Source: Balanoglossus misakiensis (Eukaryota; Hemichordata). From it: DNA of 64,000 nucleotides. Made by a program: the position numbers and the translations under genes. Below the pieces are notes generated by a model. The model was not told the origin of the DNA. It searched no databases and was given only the letters and a program-made list of their open reading frames with translations. The stretch lies in assembly GCA_040954595.2 (NCBI GenBank), contig CM082591.2:7254001-7318000 (forward strand), given 5' to 3'. Below are positions 53,701 through 64,000 of the stretch, piece after piece. Each line of letters begins with the position of its first letter. Positions within the stretch are counted from its first letter, which is position 1.

Positions 53701-56700
53701 AAAATGACAAAATTGAGCTTCATAGCTTTATTCTTTTTCATTTCAGATTTGGCAGATGAAATCACACTACATGCCAGACCAATTTATCCCATACCAGCTG
53801 AATCTATCAGCTTACAAGCAGAAAGCTTACTACCCTTTGAAGCTAGTGCAAAGCATCTCAAAGAACTGCAAAAACTGTTGGATGGGGCCCTGACAGAGAA
53901 GTCCAAAATTCAGACTGAGTCAGTTGAGAATAAGAGAAAGCTAGTTAAAGAAAACACTAAACTGCAGACAGAGAAAATGATTCTAGAGAATCAGTTGAAA
54001 GAAGCACTTCAGGAAAAGTCACTCTTAGAAGAGCAGTACAAACAGAAACTTGCAAGTGTTGAGAAAGTAGCCGCCACACAACTTATGGATGTCATTTCTC
54101 TGAAGCAAAGATTGAGAGAATTAGACCCTAGAAACATCCAAGAGTTGGAATCTAAACTTGAACAACAAGAACAAACCATAACTGAGCTAAAGTCCAAATT
54201 ATCCAAAATTCAGGATGAGCAATCTGACACTGAGTTTCAACTGAAAACTGCTAAAATTCTTCAACTGGAAGAAGATGCAAAATTGGAAATAGAACAAGGT
54301 GAGATTGTTTATGAATCTGCTCGATAATTCCTGCATCAGTAAATCCTTAAGTTAAATTGCCAGCTCATATAGGTAGATTTAAAAAATGCAAGTTGTCATA
54401 GTTGAAAAGATTAACCATGTACTTAACATTTAATTTCAAATATTTGTAGGAAAACTCACACCATCTGATGTGCCCCTCAAGAAAGATGACACTGGAGACA
54501 TACATGTATCACCTGTAACCATGGCTACAAAAGATGAAGATGAGCCTATGAAACCAGCAGCTGTGCAACCTGAGATGGCATCAGAAGAAACAGGAGCAGA
54601 GAAAGCCAGACATCCACAACCAGAGACAATGGGAAAAGAAGACACTGAGGCTGTGGCCAAGATGACGGAAGGAGATGGAACTGAGACTGAGCAAACAAAA
54701 TCAAAACAATTTAAGGAAAAAGGTACACCAGTAAAACCTGTCAATAACAAACTTAGAAAATTGGAACTACATTTACATCAATCTGATGTTGGAAAGCATG
54801 GTATAGTATATACTAGTATTCTTGATAGAGAAAAATCAGTCACAGATATCCAATGAGATGAGTAAACATTCAATGTTGGCCAAATGATTTAATCTGATGT
54901 TGGAAAGCAGTACCCGGTATATTCTTGACAAAGGAAAATGAGATATCCCATAAGAAATAAGAAATCATTCCATTAAATATCAGCCAAACGTAATCATGCA
55001 GATTAATTGACAGCACTATCGTAGTCAGTGTGTACTTGTAAATTCCACCCAATCACCTTTCTATCCACTCGACACTGGGGTACCACAGGGATCAGTTCTT
55101 GGTCCCATACTTTTTAATATGTACACGTCTCCATTAGGTGAATTAGTTCAAAGTCATGGTTGCAGTCTTTATAGTTTTTATGCAAATGACTCTTCACTTT
55201 ATATGTCTTTTAGTAAAGACAACGCAGCAAGAACTGTTTCGAATCTTGAACTTTGTATATCCGATGTTAGGTTTTGGATGTCTGAAAACTTCTTGTGCTT
55301 AAACGATGATAATTGACTGAATTTGTTATTTTCTCTGGTACTTCGGGTGATCTGTCTGCTATAGGGATTTCAGAAATTGTGTTGGTGATGCTCTGATTCC
55401 CGTCCATTGTCAGGCTAAGAGCCTTGGAGTGATCCTTGACTCTTGTCTGACAATGAAGCCACATATTGGACAGATCTGCCGCTCTGCCACTTTTCATTTA
55501 CGTCGCATTGCGCTTATTCGCAAATATTTATCTCAATCTGCTACAGAGCAATTAGTTCATGCATTCATTACTTCTCGAATTCACTTTTATTTGGGCTCCC
55601 GAAGTATTCGACCAACCGTATTCAACATGTTCAGAATATTGCTGCTAGAATTGTTACTCGTTCAAAAATCACCTGTCACATCACTCCAATTTTGTATCAG
55701 TTGCACTGGCTACCTGTTACACAGCGTATTGTTTTTAAGATGTTAGTTCTCATTTTTAAATCCATTCATAAACTTGGTCCAATCTATCTTTCTAACATGA
55801 CTAAACTGTATGTTCCGTGTCGCAATTTAAGGTCAGCTGATCAGTACAAACTCTTCCCTGTTCGATCACGCACCAAGAGTTATGGTGATCGTGCTTTTAC
55901 TGTTGCTGCTCCAATTCTTTGGAATAATCTTCCACTCACCATTCGCCAGGCACCAGACTTATCTGTTTTTAAATCAAATGTTAAAACTTTACTTTTTAAG
56001 TCTGCTCTTTAGCCATTTGTTGTAGTGTTATTTTTGCTTTTAGCGTCATTGATCACATTTTTTGTGGATACTGACGCTATATAAATAAATTATTATTATC
56101 ATTATACTATATTTTCATTGTTTGATCACTTTCTTTTGCAGAAGAGAAGCAATCCAAAGGTGTCATCAGCAAGATTAGGAGATCTTTTGGTGGAAGTAAA
56201 GAAACTACTGGTGATTCAGGGACTACAGGAAGTAAAGAGATATCTGAGGATACAAAGGGAGCCAGTGTTTCAACAGAATCTTCTAAAACAGGTATGTGCA
56301 TTTCACCTCAGTGTTAGAAAATAACAGTTGAATACATGTGTTGATACCAAGGGATCAGTTGATTCAAAACTTTAAGTAAAATTAATGTCTAAGTCATCTC
56401 TCCACTACAGGAAGTAAAGAGATATCTGAGGATACAAAGGGAGCCAGTGTTTCAGCAAAACCTTCTAAAACAGGTATGTGCATTCTCAGTGTTGGAAAAT
56501 AAGTTGAATACATGTGTTGATAATAAGGGATCAGTTGATTCAAAACTTCAAGTAAATGTTGAATCATTGGTTGCCAGACTTCTACCGGTACTACCAAACT
56601 GCATTGTGTGTAAATGTATAATATAAGAAAACTTGATGACATAACATTTATGGCACTTACCAGAAACCTTGACATCACAACGCAAATTTTTACAAGTATG

Positions 56701-59700
56701 AGGCAAGATGAGAATAGAGGTCTGGTCACCAATAGAGGTCTGGTCACCAACAATTCAGAGAGTTCAAAATCATTATAAGAAACTTTTCACTTGATCAAAC
56801 ATAAACAAAGTAACGTCAGAAGATACCAACCTTGTCATCTTTGAATTCAACTTTGTATTCTTTGCAAGAATAGATTGGCTGTCTGATCATTGATGAATAC
56901 TTTTGTCTGTAAATTAGAAACATCAAAATGCGTGCAGATATTGACTCAATATCAATATCATGTGGATGAGATTGTTATGATCAATTCTGCAAGAGCATTT
57001 GATGGAGCATCAAGGTGTGCCAGAATAGAAAAAAGAAAAGCTATGAGCCAATTTGTGTGTAAATGTCCAATGTACAAGTAGGCTGATTATTGGCAGACAG
57101 CATAAAGCAATATAAAATAGAACAGTGGTTCAACCCTCTGTTTTGATTGGTATGGTTGAATCCATATGCAACAGAAAGGGGTGAAAGGTTCACTCTTAAC
57201 TTTGTTACAGTGGCCAGATATAAAACAACTCTGGTCCAGGGTGAAAATGCTCAATTTCTACAATTTCAACCACTAGCTACAATCATTCAATTTCTTCATT
57301 TGATTTTGAATTGTCATATGTAGATATTCCACAATATCAAAAAACTTTAATTTTGTTATGATTATAAATAATCAAAAAAGGTAATTCAAATTAGGAACTT
57401 ACCAATTTTTTATCCAAGTGACAATCTGGAACAGCCAGTGGTGTTGAGACAGACTATTTATCATGACTCATCCTAAGTAACTGCAGGTTTTCCATCTCTC
57501 AGATCATCTGCAATGATGTCACTATATAAGTGGTTAGGGTATATTCTTGCAGAAAAATATATCACTAAATTTCCAACAATGCATTTTATTTTCCAATAAA
57601 TTCTTTAAAGTTAGAAAGGTTTACACCAATAATTTTCTCAAGGGTTTATTCACAAAAATACTCACCTGGTCAAAGAAAGTACCAACCCTCTCGGCTAAGG
57701 AGTAGATAATTCTTCTCTGTTCACCAATATGACAATTACTGATTGAAAAGCAGACCGTCTCTGGTTGGCTGGAAAAAGAAACAAAATCTTTGGCACAACA
57801 ACATTACAGATAGTATATAAAGTTAGAAATACTTTGTATTATAATAATCTGTCAAAAAAATGACAGATAGCTTTTTTCTTTATATTGCAAAGCAATAGAA
57901 ATAGTTTCAGAAATTGATGTTTGTCTTGTTGCCCTGGTTTGAAAAGCTACAAGTATAAGGTAGGCAATGATCCTTGAGACATTGTTCAAGAATTTTATGT
58001 AAGACCTACTAATTCCAAAATTACAAGGCAAAGATTATTCCTGTACTGATCTGTTAAGATGTGTTACCATGACAACAATACTGTCACTAAATTCATTGAG
58101 CAGTTGAATAGGAACATTTTTTATGGGTTAAAAAGACCATAAATAAAGTGATAATTTCAGGTGATATTTCTGCTACTTGTTTTCAAAATAGAATTATTAA
58201 CTGATATTAACATTTTGTCCAGTTTCCATGGTTACTTGGTATTGGAAAATGTGTACAGATAGAGTACTTTGGCAGAAATATATCATGGCAATAACTCGCT
58301 AAATTTGTATAAAAAAAAAGTTTAAAGTTAAATTAAAACATTAACTTTAGCACATTGCCAATGTTTTACAAAATACATTGAGGTTCAGTTGTTATGGTTA
58401 CCAGTCAATAATGCTACCATCATACATTTTTTCCTAAAAATAATGGACCAAAGAATTATCCCTGAAACTCAGTTCAAGAATTGTTATGAAATGTCTACTG
58501 AGTCAAAAGTTAAAAGTAAAAGATTATTTTTGAACTGATTTCTTTGAATGTGTTACCATGGCAACATCAACGATAGTATACTAGTATCTATTGAATGGTT
58601 AAATAAGATAGTCTTTTATGTATATTATAATATCAAAAAGAGACAAAGTAAATTTCCTCCTAGCTATATTGCAGACAAAAAGAAATAGTTCAAGAAACTC
58701 ATGGTTACTATGGTTGCCATGGTTATTTCTCACTGTAAACATTGTGTAGAAAAACTACCCCTTAGTATTTCAGTTGTCATAGCAATGATTCGTTTCTTTT
58801 GTAATATGTTTTCTCTTGTAAAAATGAACAATAAAACACTAACTCGATCTAGCATATTCCTAATGCATTGCAATACAGCATGTTTGACCTTTGACCTTTG
58901 TTTCACCTAATAGGTCGCTGGTCAGTGAGGACACTGGATGGCCAAAGTCCAAAGCCAGGGCGAAAGTTTAAATACCCGTGTGGTATGGTGTTCCATGGTG
59001 ACAAACTGGTGGTGTGTGACCGAGGCAACAGGGTTGTACAGATACTGAATCAAGATTACACCTGTGACAAAGTCTTGGGAAGTTTTGATGGTCAGTTTGC
59101 AAAGCCATTCCAGCCACGGGATGTAGCTGTCTCCCATGACAACATCTACTTCATAAGTGATGGTGGAAATTCTCAAATTGTTGTTTGTGATCAAAACAAT
59201 AAAATTCTTAGAATAATTACTCTACCTGCAGGCGCCGATGTCTGGGGCATCACTCTACTGAATGGATTTGTTTTGGTCACTGATGTCAGAGGTCATCGGC
59301 TACTCAAGTACACACAAGATGGTCAGTATGTTGCAGAGGTTGGTGGTTGGGGTGGTGGCCAAACACAATTCCGTTTCCCACTCTCTGTGGTGGTCAACAG
59401 TAAGAATGTCATCATGGTGTCTGACAGGGACAATCACTGCATCAAGTGTTTTGATGCTGATTTGAAATTCTTGTATCAATTTGGTGTGAAAGGTTCAGGT
59501 CCTGGTCAGCTGTGGAATCCATGCAGCATTGACGTCGATGACGACGATAATTTGTTTGTGTGTGATTGGATGAATAATAGGATTGTGAAATGGAGATTTG
59601 ATGGAGAGTGGATCTGTCACTTATTTGAAGGTGAGGTGAGCTTCCCTGAGTTCCTTGCAGTCAGCGGTGACAGAATTGCTGTTAGAGAGTCGAAAAGAGA

Positions 59701-59731
59701 CCACATCAAAGTATTCCACAAGCAGACATAA
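48638..59731 (+). CDS. GT-B-like module / TRADD-N-like / coiled-coil / NHL-propeller protein, copy B (9 exons, 1537 aa)
   Basis: Hand-assembled exons: 48638-50771, 51561-52025, 52356-52435, 52999-53077, 53747-54298, 54450-54722, 56142-56291, 56411-56473 and 58914-59731. The total of 4614 nt is in one frame with phases identical to copy A. Differences from copy A are one fewer GT-like module, no exon 5, one fewer 18-aa coiled-coil repeat, the second 50-aa exon shortened to 21 aa, and a strongly changed NHL surface. Intron 1 has gained a TTAA MITE and the promoter region a second one. Nothing in the frame suggests a pseudogene. It is probably an intracellular scaffold or sensor, an inference from domains only. 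Confidence 0.75.
50855..51268. mobile_element. 414-bp TTAA-flanked MITE in intron 1 of copy B
   Basis: TTAA lies at 50851-50854 and 51269-51272. The ends are GGATGTACGT and its inverse. Copy A intron 1 is about 330 bp shorter and has no such element. Diverged relatives lie at 9020-9335 and 37220-37534, which shows a family spread in this genome. TTAA target choice suggests piggyBac- or Kolobok-type mobilisation. Confidence 0.75.
51561..52025 (+). CDS. Exon 2, copy B: TRADD-N-like segment
   Basis: This exon is 465 nt, as in copy A, with acceptor AATCTTCAG and donor A|GTAAGT. The C-terminal half is nearly unchanged (GSLQITANMYRLYNLYRLRG, KALEPILMTDEMTEANKAG). The N-terminal half varies more (YQQHRAENVGQNEERQRAAS). 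The domain call is by pattern, as for copy A. Confidence 0.75.
52356..53077 (+). CDS. Exons 3 and 4, copy B: short linker exons
   Basis: Exon 3 (52356-52435, 80 nt) reads RDGGGIGPLKLYGDSVEEGS and is one codon longer than in copy A. Exon 4 (52999-53077, 79 nt) reads IERTRLTSPGKETEKDSDIE. Phases are the same as in copy A. These are the most diverged exons between the copies, consistent with loose linkers. Confidence 0.7.
53747..54298 (+). CDS. Exon 5, copy B (equals A exon 6): coiled coil
   Basis: This 552-nt exon, exactly 54 nt shorter than in copy A, holds a single TESVENKRKLVKE repeat. Acceptor TTTCAG and donor AAG|GTGAGA are kept. Splicing from the preceding exon (ending 53077) keeps frame although copy A's intervening 264-nt exon is missing. 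Confidence 0.8.
54450..54722 (+). CDS. Exon 6, copy B (equals A exon 7): acidic linker
   Basis: This 273-nt exon encodes KLTPSDVPLKKDDTGDIHV and then Glu- and Pro-rich sequence. A 6-bp gain (after GACATA) and a 6-bp loss (near the end) relative to copy A cancel out. The donor is AAG|GTACAC, with a possible alternative further on. Confidence 0.6.
55040..56107 (+). mobile_element. LINE 3' fragment in the intron (unit B)
   Basis: This is the duplicate of 20110-21165. Its C-terminal frame (55443-56012) is better preserved, with ITPILYQLHWLPVTQRIVFK, RSRTKSYGDRAFTVAAP and ILWNNLPLTIRQ. The RT part is broken by a stop near 55315, and the YADD motif is changed to YAND (about 55183). The 3' stem-loop and (TTA)n tail are kept. 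Confidence 0.85.
56142..56291 (+). CDS. Exon 7, copy B: 50-aa repeat exon
   Basis: This 150-nt symmetric phase-1 exon encodes KQSKGVISKIRRSFGGSKE and GDSGTTGSKEISEDTKGASV. It combines an exon-8-like start with an exon-9-like end when compared with copy A. Splice sites match copy A. Confidence 0.75.
56411..56473 (+). CDS. Exon 8, copy B: truncated repeat exon with internal acceptor
   Basis: Only the last 63 nt of the 150-nt exon remain (GSKEISEDTKGASVSAKPSKT). The bases before it, CTCTCCACTACAG, form a plausible acceptor made from what was coding sequence (GGGACTACAG in the full exon). The phase is still 1 and the length is a multiple of three, so the protein frame is unharmed. Whether it is really spliced needs RNA. 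Confidence 0.6.
56474..58913. other. Last intron, copy B: non-coding with degenerate repeats
   Basis: This matches copy A intron 9, including the roughly 480-bp degenerate repeat (about 57890-58860). A small duplicated AATAGAGGTCTGGTCACC appears near 56715-56750, and a short insertion near 57625-57665 is absent from copy A. No gene is supported. Confidence 0.5.
58914..59731 (+). CDS. Exon 9, copy B: six-bladed NHL propeller, C-terminus
   Basis: This 818-nt exon has the same length as copy A and the acceptor CACCTAATAG. The blade skeleton is nearly identical at DNA level, but the loop residues differ from copy A. Examples are CDRGNR for CDQGNR, TDVRGHR for TESKGDR, FRFPLS for FNGPVS, SDRDNH for SDCVNH, WNPCS for WGPYS, CDWMNNR for CDHMNSR and SFPEF for TWPRF. 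The stop is TAA at 59729-59731. The AATAAA found at 24891 in unit A reads GATAAA here, and an AATAAA lies near 59962. Confidence 0.9.
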
Positions 59732-59817
59732 ACACCACCATGAAATGCATGTCAACACGACATCAAAAACAGTGAAATTTGGGAGAAAATTTAGAGGCTG
59801 CGTCGATAAATTTACGA

Positions 59818-60310
59818 TTGATCGCATGCCATGGCAACAAAGTTCAAACTGAACCAATGTCACTTTCACAATTTTTGGAGTTATTTTCCACATTTTGAAG
59901 AAAAATTCCGAACAGAAATTAATTGTACGTGAAGTCGCTACATGTACTGAGTGTAGGCAAAATAAACTAAAGGGTGTTTTGAGTAATTTTTGCAGTTTAT
60001 TTTGAGGGATTTTGAGACAAGACTGTTTGAAACTGAATGCATTTCGTCAACTTCGCATGTAAACAATCAAAAATTGGGATCTTTTTTCCACATTTACAAA
60101 GCTCATTTTGGAAAAAAATATTTCAGTCTACAGTCGCTTCATGTAACGAGTATAAACAATTCAAATCTGAGTCGTTTTGGAATATTTTTACTCGTTTTTT
60201 TTCATGAATTTTGACATGGAGGGGTCTGAAAGTTATGATGTGCACAGTCCACTTCCCATCAGATCTCCATTGCATCCGAAAGGATGAAGGCGTTTCATCA
60301 ATTTATGTGT
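59818..60310 (+). repeat. 3'-flank repeat of the receptor gene (unit B)
   Basis: This is the direct repeat partner of 45812-46275 and counterpart of 24903-25408. It begins at GCATGCCATGGCAACAAAGT. The stretch 60310-61830 beyond it matches unit A non-coding sequence, including a poly(G) run at 60506-60516 and the tandem duplication at about 60620-61020. Confidence 0.85.
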
Positions 60311-61829
60311 GCAAAATAATTCCAAAAACTTACCTGTAAATCGCCAGAGATATATATTGTATTGTGATCTGTAAATATTTCCATTCGATAGTCCAAAATA
60401 ATTGTTATTTCAAATATATATGAAGAAAGGATGTGCGACCGGTAATCTTTTAGTTTTACCGCCATTTGTTTTGAACTGTGTTGAGGGCGCACAGTTCAAT
60501 GAACGAGGGGGGGGGGGAGCTTGACTTCAACGGCAGAGGGCGCTATGACTATTTCTGCTATCAGGAATAGGAGTTGATTGTGCTTCACGAACATTGACAT
60601 ACGGTAAAGTGTGTTTTCGTCAGCGTAAAATGTATGTATGAACTTGGAGAAATATATTCATTTGAGACATATTTTAGTCGTTATTGTAAATAATCATGTT
60701 CTTTATTTGATATTGTAAATATCGTGGTATGTTCTTGAATTTGCTAGCAAGATAAACTTTTCACAAACTTTAATAGGTAAACTTGATGAAATGGGAACTG
60801 TAGTATAAATATTCTCGTTGCCTTTTTCGCATTGTTGAACATAGCAGGTTTTTGTCAGCGTAAAAATGTACATATGGACCTGGAGAAATATATTCATTTG
60901 AGGCATATATTTTAGTATGTATTGCTCTCTATTTGATATTGTAAATATCCTGTTCTTGTTATGTTCTTGAATTTGCAATCAAGATGAAGTTTTCACAAAG
61001 GTAAACTTGATGAAATGGTACTGCCAGATTTTCAGAACAATTTATTTTTTCTTCCTGGCCTAAGGTTGAGATTCTGTTGACGACCGACCCATACATGTAC
61101 GGTCCAATATGAAAGCAGCTGTCTGTGACCAACTCCAAAATTGCGCCCCCAAACACCACCACCACTACGTTGGTGATTGCAAAGTGATTCCAAAAGACGA
61201 GTTTGTATTATTTTTTTGCCATTTCTTTATTTTCATCTAAAAATGGTCACCAAAATTGAGAATTGACAATTGTGTGCAATTTTAAAAAAGACAATAATTG
61301 TTTGTATCCATACCTTTTCTGATGATTACTCCTGAAATTGAGAGAAGATACTTTGTAGCTGAAGGAAATATTTTCTAAAATTCTATAAATTACATATATT
61401 ATAGCGTTTTGCAACTATTAGTACATTCTATATTTAAAATTAGCTTTCTGGATGTGAACATTCTAGACAAATGCATACAAATATCTGGCATAAACTCTGT
61501 AAGTTTTACACAAAGTTAGAAAAAAAGATGTTTTTCATAATTCCATAATTTTATCACACAGTTGTGAATTGAATGAATGCTCACAATTATCCCCAAACAA
61601 ATATGACTTTATCTAAAATAATGAGTGTTGCTCATTTTTCTGTTTGATAACAGATTTGTGTTTGCTTAAAGCAAAACACACACTTGGTTCAGAAAGATAT
61701 GTAATATTTCAATAAATGCCCAGATATGCAAATCTCAAAATTTGCCATCTTTTAATCAACTTTTTCTTAAAGCAATATTTTTCAAAAAGCTCACATTTTA
61801 TCACAATCAATAATAAATCTATCTAAACA

Positions 61830-61945
61830 ATTTATGCCATGCTGATGCCATGCAGACTTTAATAAACATGATTGTAAACCATTTACATAATCCTAAGTCA
61901 TTTGTGCATATCCTAATTATCGATTTTAGTTCCAGCATGCTGGAC
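61830..61945 (+). pseudogene. Reverse-transcriptase remnant (unit B)
   Basis: This is the duplicate of the unit A remnant, reading MQTLINMIVNHL and PKSFVHILIIDFSSS. The frame stays open for 124 codons (61850-62224), but the later part matches nothing I know. Confidence 0.4.
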
Positions 61946-63347
61946 TCATTTTTGTGTTGTCTGCTTGGAGATGACACCATGTTTTGGAAGGGCGCCCTCT
62001 ATAGCAAAAAGGCGTACGCAGGTCAAAACGAAGCTCAACCTACAATACTAACTTCAGCTTTGAGCAGATTTTCAAAATATCCCAGCATTACGAACCCCGA
62101 CATCTGCTATGGATGTACAATCATGACCATATGCACACTATGTAAAAGTAAATCTATCAACTGCACATCATCCCACCAACCACTAAGGATAATTTCAGCC
62201 TCTCGTCTTATAAAAGATCCATGAAAATTTTGAGAACAGATTTGGAAGACGATGATTATTTTGAAAATTGGTTGCGAAGGTTACAGTGTATTCTTAGCAT
62301 TCAGCAGTTATTAAACATAGATTTCACATATCATGTCAATCTCAACATTATTATGTCTAAAATTGTCAGGGTCCTCCCCATTCTGTTTGGTGGTCAGAAT
62401 TATTGTGTACTCAATGCAGTCTATTGTCTCATTTTGACATGTTAAGGAATTGGTATGACTTGCAACAGACAATACATATTAATGAGTATGAATATTAATG
62501 AGTTGCCAGAACTCAAGTCAACCTGGTGAGAACCCTGAATTGTATTTGACATCAACTGATATTTTTCACATGATTTGTAATTTCCAAGAATTATTTTTCT
62601 TCAAGAATATACCACAGGTCGAGCACAATTGAATGTAATTCAGCGTCAAACTTCAATTGTTATCAAAATTTTATCTTTAAAACTCTTAATATGATGTCTG
62701 CTTCTCTTGAATATTTAATTGTTTATAAAAAATATAGCTAAATTGCTACATTCTAGAAGACTTAATGATAAAGTTGAAATGGCTGATGTGCAATAGTCTT
62801 GTTGAACTTTATAATTGGGGACAATTGTCTTTGTGAAAGTCATAAAACATGTTCTCTATAGGGCGACGATCATCTTATGTGCATGTGCCAAACAAGTGAC
62901 AGTGGCAATTTAGTTTATGTAAATCACTCATCAATATCCATGACAACCTGTCAGAATAAGATGCAATATGAAATGTGACCATATTTAGAAATACATGTAA
63001 CCAATGAACTCTGACATGAGACAATGACAACTCTTTAATACCTCAGAGTTTGGACACTGTTCATCAAATACCAAAAATTTGCTGATTGTCTGACCACACA
63101 GAGAATACGCAAATCTACTTTAGCATGAGAGCAGCCAAATGCAAGAAAAAAATTATCCTACGATCACATATCTTTAAATGTTTTGAAAAATTTAGAAAGA
63201 AAACATGATACAATAATTTGACAAACATTTTTACCTAGTTCTGTACTCATATTTAATATGCAGGACTCTATTTCAGAAAAAATATTGCATCAATACATGC
63301 TACCAGTCCACCACTACTAATCGACATAGAAATGCAGCATTTATTTT

Positions 63348-64000
63348 TGTCTATTACACATTATAAGCATCATTATTGGCACGGTTCCCCATCTTTCCAT
63401 GATTTTTCGCAAGAGCACCAGTGATGCTGAAAATAGCCAGAAGTTAATGAAACACCCAGCTGTCAGGTAAAAAAGCCTGCCATTATTGAAATTCTTCAAT
63501 ATCAATCACATGATCTAGCCATGTGACCCAGGGCGTTGTCATTTCCAAGTGACGGGCAAGCAATATTTCAGCATCCAGTAAAAGTTTTTCCCGGGTATGT
63601 TTGTACATGTACTTAAAAACCGCCAGACATGTAACATATATCACCATGATCAGGCATGGTGCCTTATCAGCCTTATGGCATATTTCGTCTGCACAGTTGT
63701 CATCTGCACCATGTGGCTGAATTTGCCCGTCAGCTGGAAATTTGAATGCCAACGTAACTGCGTCTGGGCGCGTCTGACGTCATTTGATATCGAAGAATAA
63801 TCAAATATCAGATTGGTGGATCAATGCAAATGATGCTTTTTTATCAGCTTTAACCCTTTCACCCCTATTTCCAGTAGAAAGGTCCAGAACTGCTACAGAG
63901 AACAATGGAGTTGGACCAAACCATGGTGAACACGGCAGTATTTTGTGTGTGCAAAACCAAAATGACGAATAAGATGACGAGAGATGTCTACAGATTTTCA
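63348..64000 (+). repeat. Start of a third array unit (cut by window end)
   Basis: This copies 1-640 and 28469-29100. Around 63720-63790 it shares variants with unit A (for example the segment after AATGCCAACGTAACTGC) that unit B lacks. The third unit is therefore locally closer to unit A than to its neighbour B. Confidence 0.93.

Larger units (their letters stand above)
28469..63347 (+). repeat. Tandem array unit B
   Basis: This is a second complete, collinear copy of unit A, 34,879 bp long. The extra length is mainly a roughly 6.2 kb segment at 39150-45397 and four MITE insertions. Small indels and substitutions are scattered throughout. The stretches 29300-30640, 30840-31940, 35180-35680 and 62230-63347 match unit A non-coding DNA and hold nothing I recognise. 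Confidence 0.95.

Noticed and set aside
1-64000. tRNA and rRNA genes
   Set aside because: I saw no cloverleaf with A and B boxes and no rRNA-like conserved stretch by eye. A tRNAscan-SE run would be needed to exclude weak cases.

Overview
The window is animal nuclear DNA: AT-rich, with GT-AG introns, many short exons, degenerate LINEs with (TAA)n tails and numerous MITEs with clear target-site duplications. The transposon mix and the gene family (GT-B-like modules joined to a death-fold-like segment and an NHL propeller) suggest a marine invertebrate, perhaps a deuterostome such as a hemichordate or cephalochordate. The species cannot be fixed from sequence alone.

The whole window is a head-to-tail array. 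Unit A is 1-28468, unit B is 28469-63347, and a third unit starts at 63348 and runs off the end. The units are collinear and mostly very similar. They differ by clean mobile-element insertions: unit A has one MITE (2132-2396). Unit B has MITEs at 34747-34888, 39420-39875, 47535-48329 and 50855-51268, and a roughly 6.2 kb extra segment (39150-45397). That segment contains a 2501-bp TIR element with a 9-bp target duplication and the remains of a RecQ-type helicase. Real tandem duplication is the simple reading, but allelic haplotypes joined by the assembler are a live alternative.

Each unit has the same order. First come a palindrome, a broken acyl-CoA-synthetase exon (minus strand), a 5'-truncated LINE (minus) and a dead hAT-like transposase (plus). 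Then follow non-coding repeats, an apparent gene-deletion scar, an LTR-retrotransposon integrase fragment and a THAP-type zinc-finger exon (both minus). Last is one large plus-strand gene, followed by about 3.6 kb of non-coding 3' flank.

The large gene is the centre of interest. Hand-assembled splicing gives 10 exons and 1804 aa in unit A, and 9 exons and 1537 aa in unit B, with reading phase kept at every junction. The protein has repeated GT-B N-domain-like modules plus one more complete GT4-like part lacking the first Glu of the EX7E motif. These are followed by a TRADD-N-like segment, a coiled coil, an acidic linker, repeated 50-aa exons and a six-bladed NHL propeller. Between the two copies the NHL exon has about 33 amino-acid differences against only about 3 silent ones. 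Most of them fall at the same two loop positions of successive blades. Together with module number changes, module mosaics and loss or duplication of symmetric phase-1 exons, this looks like a diversifying recognition-receptor family.
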